Source: AP-15 sp963736715
GTDB lineage: Bacteria > Pseudomonadota > Alphaproteobacteria > ATCC43930 > CGMCC-115725
Direction: 5' to 3'
DNA length: 64,000 bases
Assembly: GCA_963736715.1 (NCBI GenBank)
Contig: CAVTQA010000010.1
Span: 186,001-250,000, forward strand
The position numbers and the translations under genes were made by a program. Below the pieces are notes generated by a model. It did no database searches. It saw only the letters and a list, made by a program, of their open reading frames with translations, and had not been told where the DNA came from. This document shows positions 33,636 through 41,165 of this stretch, piece by piece (the stretch's first letter is position 1; the number at the start of each line of letters is the position of its first letter).

Positions 33636-33800
33636 ATGAGATTGCCTGAAGTGGCAACGCGGTTACGCGAGTTGGCTATAGATTTAGGCTGCGATGAATT
33701 GAGCGATTTGGCGGACGAAGAACGCGACCTTGTTTGGAGAAATGATCCACGCACGGCCCGGCTCCGCGCGTGCAGTCAGCCGGGCGGGGGTTCGATGTAG
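33636..33800 (+). CDS. Possible small protein, 54 residues
   Basis: ATG 33636 opens a 54-codon frame with a protein-like start (MRLPEVATRLRELAIDLGCD, then ELSDLADEERD). GAGAG lies eight bases upstream. The N-terminal two thirds look like a small helical protein; the last 12 residues are Arg/Gly-rich and overlap the end of the convergent GNAT gene by 25 bases, so the true end may have been changed. Not recognised. Confidence 0.35.
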   Translation: MRLPEVATRLRELAIDLGCDELSDLADEERDLVWRNDPRTARLRACSQPGGGSM

Positions 33801-34495
33801 CTTGCCAGATTTCGCCTCTGACGCCCCTGCGCATCGAAATTCGCGGGGTCGAGCCAGCGTTCGAATGCCGATTTGCGCGCCGGCCATTCATTGTCGAGGA
33901 TCGAGAACCAGCAGGTGTCGCGATTGCGTGCCTTATAGACCGTCGCTTGGCGGAACATGCCTTCGTATTGAAAACCCAGCCGCTGCGCGCCGGCGCGGGA
34001 AGGCGCGTTGAGCGCATCGCATTTCCATTCGTAGCGGCGGTAGCCCAGCTCGTCGAAGACCCGGCGCATCATCAGGTACATCGCTTCGGTCGCGGCTGCG
34101 GTGCGCTGCAGGGGCGGCGCGTAATTGATGCCGCCGACCTCGATGACACCAGCTGCGGGATCGATGCGCATATAGCTGGCGACGCCGACAGCGCGGCCGC
34201 TCCGGCGCTCGATGATGGCGTGAAACAGCGGGTCGTCGCCCGCAGACGCGCCGTCGAGCCAGTGGCGGTAATCCTCGAGTCGGTCGAAGGGCCCATAGGG
34301 CAGATAGGTCCAGTTGCGCCCCTCCCGGTCGAGCGAATTGGCGGCGTGGAGGTCGGCGGCGTGGCGTGCCGGCTCGACTGGCTCGACAATGCAGAAGCGG
34401 CCTTCCATTGCGCTGGGCGGCGGGCGCGGGCATGCCGTCCAATCGGGTAAGGGAACCCCGATCGGCTGCCCCAATTCATTGAAGTGTTCGGCCAT
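33776..34495 (-). CDS. GNAT family N-acetyltransferase (RimJ/RimL-like)
   Basis: A 239-residue acetyltransferase. The core resembles RimJ/RimL enzymes: substrate-side WTYLPYGPFDRLEDYRHWLD, then AVGVASYMRIDPAAGVIEVG, and the acetyl-CoA side ATEAMYLMMRRVFDELGYRR...NAPSRAGAQRLGFQYEGMFR. The substrate (protein N-terminus, amino acid or small molecule) is not clear. It lies 20 bases after phzF-like on the same strand, so both probably belong to one transcript controlled from the MocR divergent region. Confidence 0.88.
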   Translation of the reverse strand: MAEHFNELGQPIGVPLPDWTACPRPPPSAMEGRFCIVEPVEPARHAADLHAANSLDREGRNWTYLPYGPFDRLEDYRHWLDGASAGDDPLFHAIIERRSGRAVGVASYMRIDPAAGVIEVGGINYAPPLQRTAAATEAMYLMMRRVFDELGYRRYEWKCDALNAPSRAGAQRLGFQYEGMFRQATVYKARNRDTCWFSILDNEWPARKSAFERWLDPANFDAQGRQRRNLASYIEPPPG

Positions 34496-34515
34496 GGCCG
34501 GTCCCTCTCCCGCCG

Positions 34516-35304
34516 CTATACGGAGATAGCGCCTTCGAGATAGAGCACCGCATGGCCGGCGATCGTGACGCGGTCGCCGCGCAACATGCAGGTAAGCTCG
34601 CCGCCGCGCGCCGAGATCTGCCGTGCCGTCATCTGCTCTTTACCGAGCCGAGCCGCCCAATAGGGCGTCAGAACGCAATGGGCGGATCCAGTGACCGGGT
34701 CCTCGTCGACGCCGTAGTTCGGCGCGAAATACCGCGAGACGAAATCGATGCCATCGCGCCCGGGAGCCGTCGCGATCGCATCGGCGCCCTCGACCCGGCG
34801 CATCGCCGCGAAGTCGGGACGCAACGCCGCCACGTCTTCGGCTCGGTCGTAGACCGCCAGAGTGCGGCCGCGCGCGACAAAGCTCTCGACCGGCGGGGCG
34901 CCGAGCGCGGCGAGGACCTGCGGATCGGCAGATTTCTCTTCCGGCGGCCAGGCCGGGAAATCCATCGCGAGCAGATCGCCGGCACGGGTCACCTCGAGCG
35001 GCCCGGCCTTCAGTGTGTCGAAAGTCACCGAGCGCCGCTCGGGCGCGAGAATATGGGTCACCACATAACCCGATGCGAGCGTCGCGTGACCGCACAGCTC
35101 GACCTCGACCGTAGGCGTAAACCAGCGCAGCAGGTACCCTTCCCCCTGCGCCACAAAGAACGCGGTCTCGGCGAGGTTGTTTTCGGCGGCGATCGCCTGC
35201 ATCGTCCCTTCCGGGAGCCATTCGGTGAGCGGGCACACCGCCGCCGGATTGCCACCGAACAACCGGCTGGTGAACGCGTCGACTTGGTATAGCGGGATGC
35301 GCAT
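34516..35304 (-). CDS. PhzF family isomerase-like protein
   Basis: A 262-residue protein of the PhzF/diaminopimelate-epimerase fold. It begins MRIPLYQVDAFTSRLFGGNP, with AAVCPL; the family's catalytic Glu is in AENNLAETAFF (about residue 46), and the second-domain loop is DEDPVTGSAHCVLTPYW. ATG 35304 is preferred over the long frame upstream, because homologues begin here. The real PhzF acts in phenazine synthesis, but most members, without other phz genes as here, have unknown substrates. Confidence 0.9.
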   Translation of the reverse strand: MRIPLYQVDAFTSRLFGGNPAAVCPLTEWLPEGTMQAIAAENNLAETAFFVAQGEGYLLRWFTPTVEVELCGHATLASGYVVTHILAPERRSVTFDTLKAGPLEVTRAGDLLAMDFPAWPPEEKSADPQVLAALGAPPVESFVARGRTLAVYDRAEDVAALRPDFAAMRRVEGADAIATAPGRDGIDFVSRYFAPNYGVDEDPVTGSAHCVLTPYWAARLGKEQMTARQISARGGELTCMLRGDRVTIAGHAVLYLEGAISV

Positions 35305-35312
35305 GGGAGGCC

Positions 35313-35555
35313 TCAGGGTTGCCAGAGATGCTTGGCGCACTCGCGGTCGACGTCGGAGCGGCTCAATCCGATATCGCGCAGCATGCGGTCGTCGAGTTGC
35401 AGGAGCAAGTGTCGGCTCCGCGCCCGTGCCCGCCAATCCATAAACCTGCTCAGCAGGTAGGGCAGCCACCGACACAGAGCCGCGGGTCCGAAGACATTGC
35501 GCAGCCGATAGGTCGGAAGACGCGAGCTTGTATCGATACAATCTCTATGCACCAT
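35313..35555 (-). CDS. DUF1127 (YjiS-like) protein
   Basis: An 80-residue protein whose C-terminal 40 residues are a DUF1127 domain (SRHLLLQLDDRMLRDIGLSR, then SDVDRE), a short arginine-rich helical motif common in alphaproteobacteria. In relatives such small proteins bind RNA or ribonuclease complexes and influence phosphate or RNA metabolism; here that is inference. It starts 74 bases from the divergent MocR gene and precedes phzF-like by only 8 bases. Confidence 0.85.
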   Translation of the reverse strand: MVHRDCIDTSSRLPTYRLRNVFGPAALCRWLPYLLSRFMDWRARARSRHLLLQLDDRMLRDIGLSRSDVDRECAKHLWQP

Positions 35556-35590
35556 GGTGTGATCTCGTTCATCTGAGCGCGCGCAATCAA

Positions 35591-35636
35591 ATTGACTCGG
35601 AATAATTCGTCAATCATAAACTTGTCACCATGACAA
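35591..35636. promoter_or_regulatory. Candidate MocR operator in the divergent region
   Basis: Two inverted repeats lie between the DUF1127 and MocR genes: ATTGAC (35591-35596) / GTCAAT (35609-35614) with 12 bases between, and TTGTCA (35622-35627) / TGACAA (35631-35636) with three between. The second includes the MocR start codon. The half-sites share the core TTG(A/T)C. This is the position expected for an autoregulating MocR protein controlling the divergent transcript. Confidence 0.5.
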
Positions 35637-37024
35637 AATGGATGCCCGATCTATCGGGCCGCAATGGACCACGCTATCGCGCTATAGCCGAGGCGATGGC
35701 AGAGGATGTGCGGGGTGGCCGGCTCGCCGCGGGTACGCAGCTACCGACGCAGCGCGATCTCGCCTGGAAACTGCGCGTCACGGTCGGCACGGTCAGTCGC
35801 GCCTATGCCGAGGCCGAGCGGCACGGCCTGATTGGGGGCGAGGTCGGTCGCGGGACCTATGTGCGGCATTCGGCTGGCGTGACTCCGGTGATGCCCGGCG
35901 ACATTCTCGGCGAGACGCGGGATCCCGATTTCATCGACCTCACGATCAATCGGCCCAGCGCCGCGGGTGAGGGAGCAGCAATCGCGGCGGCTCTGCAGGA
36001 GCTGGCGGCCGAGCCGGATCTCGCCGCTCTCCTCGACTATCAGGCCCCGGCCGGCCGCCGCGAGGATCGTGTTGCAGGGACCGCTCTCCTAGAGCGTTGC
36101 GGGCTCGCCACGACGCCCGAGCAAGTGGTAGTGACCGCTGGCGGTCAGCACGCCATGGCCTGCGTCATCGGTGCCTTGACCCAGCCCGGCGATACCCTGG
36201 CGGCCGAGGCGTTGACCTACCCTGGCCTGCGCGCGCTGGCGAAGTTATTGCAATTGCGGGTGGTCCCGATTGCCATGGACGAGCAGGGGTTGGTCCCTGA
36301 TGCGCTCGAGGCGGCTTGCCGCGCCGCGCCGGTGCGCGCCCTCTATACGATGCCGACATTGCACAACCCGACCACCGCAACGATGCCGATGGCGCGGCGA
36401 CAAGCCTTGGCGGAGATAGCGCAGCGGCACGGCGTAACATTGATCGAGGATGACGTTTACGGCTTTCTGCTGGATGAGCCGTTGCCGCCGCTCGCGCAAT
36501 ACGCACCGCAGCACGGCATTTACGTCACGTCGACCTCGAAAAGCCTGATCCCGGCTTTGCGTGTCGGCTACGTGCATGCCCCGCTGGCGAAGATGGAACC
36601 GATTGCCGCCGCTGTGCGCGCCACTATTTATTCGGCGCCGCCGTTGATGGCGCGCATCGTTGCGCGCTGGGTCGCCGACGGCACGGCGGAGCGGCTCGCC
36701 GCAGAGAAGCGCGGCGAGACGCGGACCCGTAACCGCAGAGCGCGCGAAATCCTCTCCGGCGCCGACGTCGCCTGCGATCCTGCCGCCGCGCATCTGTGGC
36801 TGACGCTCCCGGAGCCGTGGCGCGCGGACGATTTTGCCGCGGCGGCGCGGCGGTGCGGGGTCGGGATCGTCCCGGCCGCCGCGTTCGCCGTCACCCGTCA
36901 GCCGCCCAACGCGGTGCGCATCTGTCTCGGCGCCCAGACCACAGCCGAGCGGGTGGAGCGCGGCATATCTCGGATCGCGGCGCTGCTCGCCACTCCACCC
37001 GAGCGCTACTTGTCGGTCGTGTGA
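35630..37024 (+). CDS. MocR-type (GntR/aminotransferase) transcriptional regulator
   Basis: A 464-residue two-domain regulator. Residues 1-80 are a GntR winged helix (PTQRDLAWKLRVTVGTVSRA, YAEAERHGL); the rest is a fold-type I aminotransferase-like domain with the PLP lysine in YVTSTSKSLIPALRVGY. MocR proteins sense PLP or an amino compound and usually control the divergent gene. Here the divergent genes are DUF1127, phzF-like and GNAT. ATG 35630 lies within an inverted repeat that may be its own operator. Confidence 0.93.
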   Translation: MTKWMPDLSGRNGPRYRAIAEAMAEDVRGGRLAAGTQLPTQRDLAWKLRVTVGTVSRAYAEAERHGLIGGEVGRGTYVRHSAGVTPVMPGDILGETRDPDFIDLTINRPSAAGEGAAIAAALQELAAEPDLAALLDYQAPAGRREDRVAGTALLERCGLATTPEQVVVTAGGQHAMACVIGALTQPGDTLAAEALTYPGLRALAKLLQLRVVPIAMDEQGLVPDALEAACRAAPVRALYTMPTLHNPTTATMPMARRQALAEIAQRHGVTLIEDDVYGFLLDEPLPPLAQYAPQHGIYVTSTSKSLIPALRVGYVHAPLAKMEPIAAAVRATIYSAPPLMARIVARWVADGTAERLAAEKRGETRTRNRRAREILSGADVACDPAAAHLWLTLPEPWRADDFAAAARRCGVGIVPAAAFAVTRQPPNAVRICLGAQTTAERVERGISRIAALLATPPERYLSVV

Positions 37025-37029
37025 TCGGC

Positions 37030-37662
37030 TCAGCCCGCGTATCGCCGCGAAGCTGTTCTGCCATGCCGGCTCGATCGGCGGTGCCGGCGGTGGGGCGGAC
37101 GTCGCCAACTCGTCGCGTTCGTCACCAATCCTTGAGCCCGCATACTGCGCAGCCACCGCCACAGACGCCAATTGCGGTAAAAATGGTGCAGTGCGGCGAT
37201 CGCGCCGATAAGTACAACCCAAGCCGTCAACGCCAGAAATGGCAGGTTAAAAATTTCGGATTCATCGGTGCCGGGTTTGAGCAGGCTGCAATCGTCCCGG
37301 CCTCCGGCGAGGCTGCGCAGAAAAGCATCGGGGTAAACGCAGGCGTTGGGGTCGACGAACATGTCGGATTTGTCGCCGCCGGCAGGACTCAGCTTCAACT
37401 CACGAAGGTCATACCAGCCGGCGATCGGGTCGGCTTCCGCCGCCGCATCGATCGCACCCGCTGTCGCCGCCGGGTCAATGGAGTGAGGGTGCGTCGTGTT
37501 TGTTTCCGCTTCCAGGAGAGGTAGTGGCGCGACCCGGGAGTCGGCAGGCTGCGCCTCGACCAGCGGGGCAGCGGCCGGACCCGCGGTCTGCATCGACAGA
37601 ACCGCCGGCAATGCGGCGGCCAGAACCGCAATGATGACAAGGCGTGGCAGCTCGATCCCCAA
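37030..37662 (-). CDS. Exported or membrane protein of unknown function
   Basis: A 210-residue protein with an N-terminal hydrophobic segment (LVIIAVLAAALPAVLSM, signal or anchor), a Ser/Ala/Pro-rich middle, two cysteines in the periplasmic part (NACVYPDAFL and DDCSLLK), and a second membrane helix at about 146-163 (LTAWVVLIGAIAALHHFY), then a strongly basic tail. It looks like a two-pass protein with a periplasmic loop of about 110 residues. Family not recognised. It converges with the MocR gene (5 bases apart). Confidence 0.6.
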   Translation of the reverse strand: MGIELPRLVIIAVLAAALPAVLSMQTAGPAAAPLVEAQPADSRVAPLPLLEAETNTTHPHSIDPAATAGAIDAAAEADPIAGWYDLRELKLSPAGGDKSDMFVDPNACVYPDAFLRSLAGGRDDCSLLKPGTDESEIFNLPFLALTAWVVLIGAIAALHHFYRNWRLWRWLRSMRAQGLVTNATSWRRPPHRRHRRSSRHGRTASRRYAG

Positions 37663-37791
37663 AATCCGGTGTTCGGGCGAACCCGACTATCGAGGGGCAC
37701 AGAATGGGGGTTTCTACCGAAAATACAATAAAAATTACGCCTATCGGTTGCTGTCGCCTCCTCGCATCTGCCTATTTCGCGAAGACCCGCG

Positions 37792-38748
37792 TCAGATCTG
37801 CTGGATGGCGGAGAGCAGCCATTGGCTGCTGCGGCGGCGGACAAAGGTCCACATCTCCTCGGCCTCGACCGGGTGGTGCGGGTCACCGCTGACCAACGCG
37901 TCCGGGTCGCCCGGCGCGCGCCCAGCCCGCACCAGATAGTCGATCGCCCGCCATTTGAGATAGGCGGTGGCGTATTGCAGGTCGCCTTCTTCCCAGCTCT
38001 CGGTCAATTCGCCCTTGAGGAGCTCGACATTGGCGGCAATGTTGCGTACCCCCTGGCTGGTGTTGCGGGTCAGCTCCTCGGAGAAATAGCTCAGCATCTC
38101 CGGCGTCATCAGGCGCCGTAGCTGCGCGAGATCGCCCGCGCTCCACGCCTCCTGCACTGCGGCGTGGATCGACTGAAACGCCTGCAGATCAGCGTCGGAA
38201 AGGTTGATGTCGCTCCCGCGTCCCGCCCCGCGTCCCACCGGGGCGGCGGCGGCGCCCGCCGAGCGCGGCGGCCACCCGAGGCCGCCGCCGCGCCCGCCAG
38301 TGGCGTAAGCCCGCCCGCGGAACAGCCGGACCGCGAAATAAATCAGCAGCCCGATGATCAAGAGCTGTACCAGCATGCCGAGCATCGAGGCCCCAGACCC
38401 GCCCCCTTCGCCTGCCGCCCATCCGCTGTGTCCGAACAGCCAGGAACCGATGAACCCGCCGGCCAGCCCGGTCAAGAATGGGTGGCGCTGAAAGAAGCTG
38501 CCGCCGCCAAAGGCAGGGGCGGGTGCGGCAGGTGCAAAGCCGGGCGGCCGCGACGGCTGGGTGACGGTGCGGCTCAGCGGCTGCGCGCCGTTGTTCTCGA
38601 AGGTGCGCAAGCCGCGGCTTCCCATGCTCGAAGAGCGGCCGCCCGCGGAGCCGCCGGCGCGCGCGTCGGCGATCGCCGGGGCCAGGGCGAGGGTCGCGGC
38701 GATAAAGACCGCCAGCAGGATGCGCCAGTTCAGCATCCGGTTCGACAT
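37792..38748 (-). CDS. Tim44-like domain membrane protein
   Basis: A 318-residue protein. N-terminal signal/hydrophobic part (residues about 7-26), a Gly/Ser/Pro-rich linker, a hydrophobic region with FIGSWLFGHSGW and LGMLVQLLIIGLLIYFAVRL (about 130-150), and a C-terminal Tim44-like domain (about 195-318: DLQAFQSIHAAVQEAWSAGD to RRRSSQWLLSAIQQI). Bacterial Tim44-like proteins of this build are common in proteobacteria and of unknown role; one idea is binding of lipids or of protein export partners. Start at ATG 38748 (MSNRMLNW). Confidence 0.85.
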   Translation of the reverse strand: MSNRMLNWRILLAVFIAATLALAPAIADARAGGSAGGRSSSMGSRGLRTFENNGAQPLSRTVTQPSRPPGFAPAAPAPAFGGGSFFQRHPFLTGLAGGFIGSWLFGHSGWAAGEGGGSGASMLGMLVQLLIIGLLIYFAVRLFRGRAYATGGRGGGLGWPPRSAGAAAAPVGRGAGRGSDINLSDADLQAFQSIHAAVQEAWSAGDLAQLRRLMTPEMLSYFSEELTRNTSQGVRNIAANVELLKGELTESWEEGDLQYATAYLKWRAIDYLVRAGRAPGDPDALVSGDPHHPVEAEEMWTFVRRRSSQWLLSAIQQI

Positions 38749-38903
38749 GGTAGGCTCGTCCAAAAGTTTGCGGGGAGAACCAGATACACTCGATATGGGC
38801 ACGCGCGCCTACCGGCGGAAGCATCGCTCGCCGCGGCGGAATGATTTTCGGGCGAAGGCGCGGTCCCCGCGGCTGCGGCACGGCGGGTGAGAAGGCCGGA
38901 TTG

Positions 38904-38932
38904 CTTGATTGTCGGCGCGCTGGTCCCAAATA
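38904..38932 (+). promoter_or_regulatory. RpoH-like heat-shock promoter before hsp20
   Basis: CTTGAT (38904-38909) and CCCAAATA (38925-38932) are separated by 15 bases, close to the sigma-32 consensus CTTGAA - N13-17 - CCCATNT. The 5' leader of about 75 bases contains a hairpin (GTGACGGG at 38953-38960 with CCCGTCGC at 38972-38979). It fits the downstream heat-shock gene; the match is by eye. Confidence 0.45.
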
Positions 38933-39011
38933 TTCTGCCAGGTGCATGGTAGGTGACGGGTGCCGAACGGGCCCGTCGCGCACTCTCGCTCGAGGCAGAG
39001 GAGAAGGATGC

Positions 39012-39461
39012 ATGTCGCGGCTGTCGCTGTTCAACTCGCCGCTGCTTTTAGGGTTCGACCATTTCGAACGGGCGCTCGACCGGGTCAGCAAGGTATCGGC
39101 AGACGGGTATCCGCCCTACAATATCGAGCAGCTCGGCGAGAACGCACTGCGGATCACCCTCGCTGTGGCCGGCTTCCAGCTGAGCGACCTCAGCATCATG
39201 ATCGAGGACAATCAGCTCGTGGTGCGCGGCAGGCAAACCGACGACACACAGCGCGTCTACTTGCACCGCGGCATCGCGGCGCGCCAGTTCCAGAGGTCGT
39301 TTGTGCTAGCAGAGGGCATCGAAGTAAGTGGCGCATTGCTCGACAACGGGCTGCTGCACATCGAGTTGGTCCGACCCGAAGCCGAGAGCAGGGTGCGTGC
39401 CGTCGAGATAAAGAGCGGCTCGAACGCGGCCAAGCGAGCGCCGATCGGTTCGGGCTCGTGA
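39012..39461 (+). CDS. Hsp20/alpha-crystallin small heat-shock protein
   Basis: A 149-residue small heat-shock protein acting as an ATP-independent holdase. The alpha-crystallin domain (about 30-125) shows YPPYNIEQLGENALRITLAV, VVRGRQ, and the conserved HRGIAARQFQRSFVLAEGIE, VSGALLDNGLLHIEL. ATG 39012 follows GAGGAGAAGG. Bacterial Hsp20 usually ends with an I-x-I motif; here the C-terminus AVEIKSGS is not a clear match. The DUF1150 gene follows after 41 bases, the common alphaproteobacterial pair. Confidence 0.94.
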   Translation: MSRLSLFNSPLLLGFDHFERALDRVSKVSADGYPPYNIEQLGENALRITLAVAGFQLSDLSIMIEDNQLVVRGRQTDDTQRVYLHRGIAARQFQRSFVLAEGIEVSGALLDNGLLHIELVRPEAESRVRAVEIKSGSNAAKRAPIGSGS

Positions 39462-39502
39462 GGCGGGGCCGGCGCTGTCGCGATCGAAGAAAGGGTTACG
39501 AA

Positions 39503-39718
39503 ATGAAGGAATTCGAACGCATCCGGCACATGTCGTCGCGCGAACTCGCACTCTTCGGGATGCAAGACCTCGCCTATGTAAAGCCGGTGCTGATCAACGG
39601 CGTCACCGCCTTTGCGGTGCATGCTGCGGACGGCACGCAAGTCACCGTGCTGCCCGACCGCGAGATCGCCTTGGCGACGGTCCGCCAACACGACCTCGAG
39701 CCGTTGAGCGTTCACTGA
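39503..39718 (+). CDS. DUF1150 protein
   Basis: A 71-residue protein of the alphaproteobacterial DUF1150 family, recognised by FGMQDLAYVKPVLINGVTAF and HAADGTQVTVLPDRE. The gene usually follows an hsp20-type gene as here and is probably cotranscribed with it (41 bases between). Function unknown. Confidence 0.9.
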   Translation: MKEFERIRHMSSRELALFGMQDLAYVKPVLINGVTAFAVHAADGTQVTVLPDREIALATVRQHDLEPLSVH

Positions 39719-39776
39719 ACGAGGGCCCTCTTTCGGTTTCCCATCGTCGATTTTCCGTCATCGCTAAGGGCCGCGG

Positions 39777-40238
39777 CTAGGCGGGGTGAGTGGCGGCGTC
39801 GGTGAGAAGCGCAAAAAGCGCGTCGGCATTGTCGGTGCCGCGCAGCTTTTCGCAGACGGTACGGTCTCGCAATAACCGAGACACCAGCGCCAGCGCCTTT
39901 AGATGATCGGCGACAGCGCCTTCCGGCGCGAGCAGCAGAAAAATCAGGTCGACCGGCTGGTCGTCGATTGCTTCGAACGGGATCGGCCGCTCGAGCCGGG
40001 CGAAGATCCCATAGAGCTTGATGAGCCCGGACAGCTTGCCGTGCGGGATCCCGACCCCCATCCCGATTCCGGTGCTGCCGAGCCGTTCACGTTCGATCAG
40101 CACATCGTAGATGGCGCGTTCATTTAGACCGCACATTGCCGCAGCTCGCCTGGCGAGCTCCTGCAGCGCATGCCTTTTGTTCGCTGCCCGCAGCTGGGCG
40201 ACGATACTGCGCGGCGTTATTAGATCGGCAATATCCAT
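39777..40238 (-). CDS. ptsN: PTS IIA-like nitrogen regulatory protein
   Basis: A 153-residue EIIA-Ntr protein of the nitrogen phosphotransferase branch. The phosphorylated histidine is in MGVGIPHGKLSGL (about residue 66). N-terminus MDIADLITPRSIV is typical. It takes phosphate from NPr and regulates potassium transport, nitrogen and other processes by protein contacts; no EI-Ntr or NPr gene is in the window. Last gene of the rpoN-hpf-ptsN order conserved in proteobacteria. Confidence 0.95.
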   Translation of the reverse strand: MDIADLITPRSIVAQLRAANKRHALQELARRAAAMCGLNERAIYDVLIERERLGSTGIGMGVGIPHGKLSGLIKLYGIFARLERPIPFEAIDDQPVDLIFLLLAPEGAVADHLKALALVSRLLRDRTVCEKLRGTDNADALFALLTDAATHPA

Positions 40239-40361
40239 CTCCCCTCGACCCGTGAGCGTTTGCTCAGGTTCCCCGCTCGGGCGCGCAATGGGCCAAACCG
40301 CGCCCCCTCCGGGCCTTGAGTTTCACCTGGTTGGCGGAGGCGGAGCGCTCGACGGCGCGGA

Positions 40362-41033
40362 TCATTCGCGGCGTATAGCTCGCGAGGCGGTTCGACGCGT
40401 CGAGCGCGCCGTGTCCAGTTCGGGGTCGATCCACCCGATATTGCCGTCGGACCGACGGTAGACGAGGTTGAGCTCGCCGTGTGAGCGGTTGCGAAACAGC
40501 AGCACCGGTGCCTCGGCGAGATCCATGCGCATTGCCGCCTCGCCGACGGTGAGGCTCGGCAACTCGGTACTCATCTCGGCAATCACCGCGGGTGCGCCGG
40601 TGACGCCGTCCGTATCGGCGCCTTCCCCCTCGGATGCTTCCCCCTCGGCCTCCCCCACCTCGGCCTCTTCGTCTCCGATCGGAGCCAGCACATAGTCCAT
40701 TGCCCGCTCGCTGATGCCGGCCGGCTCGCGCGCCTTTGCGTGATGGTCCCGCAGCCGCCGCTTGTACCGGCGCAGCTGCTTCGCCAACCGCTCGGCAGCC
40801 GCATCGAAGGCTAAGTAGGCGTCTGAAGCTGCGGCGCGGGCGTTGACCACAATGCCGCGGCCGATGTGGATCGAAATTTCGGCCCGGCTCAGATGCGCTT
40901 CCTTCGAGACGATGACATGGGCCTCGATCGCTGTCTTGAAATATTTCTCGAGAATGGAGCCGAGACTGCCCTCGATGTGGCGTCGCAATGCCGCGCCGAT
41001 TTCGGTCTGCTTGCCCGTTACGCTGAGCTGCAT
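40362..41033 (-). CDS. hpf: Ribosome hibernation promoting factor, long form
   Basis: A 223-residue long HPF. The N-terminal domain (about 1-100; MQLSVTGKQTEIGAALRRHI to AAERLAKQLRRYKRRL) binds the ribosome; the C-terminal domain (about 165-215; MSTELPSLTVGEAAMRMDLA, then EAPVLLFRNRSHGELNLVYRR) dimerises it to form 100S particles. The linker has an acidic Glu/Gly-rich stretch. Start ATG 41033 with GGAG four bases before. It is between rpoN and ptsN and may be controlled by RpoN. Confidence 0.94.
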   Translation of the reverse strand: MQLSVTGKQTEIGAALRRHIEGSLGSILEKYFKTAIEAHVIVSKEAHLSRAEISIHIGRGIVVNARAAASDAYLAFDAAAERLAKQLRRYKRRLRDHHAKAREPAGISERAMDYVLAPIGDEEAEVGEAEGEASEGEGADTDGVTGAPAVIAEMSTELPSLTVGEAAMRMDLAEAPVLLFRNRSHGELNLVYRRSDGNIGWIDPELDTARSTRRTASRAIRRE

Positions 41034-41165
41034 GGCTCCACTTACCCTTTGCGGGCCGGGTTCGTCTCCCCGGTCAAAGACGTGGGAACGCGGCCGTGCC
41101 CGATCAAGCATTGCATCCACCCTCTCGTCCCACCGTCGAGGTCGACAGTTGAGACTACCGCGCCT

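Noticed and set aside
37793..38844. Plus-strand ORFs across the Tim44-like gene
   Set aside because: Antisense shadows without domains; the minus-strand gene has a clear signal and a Tim44-like domain.
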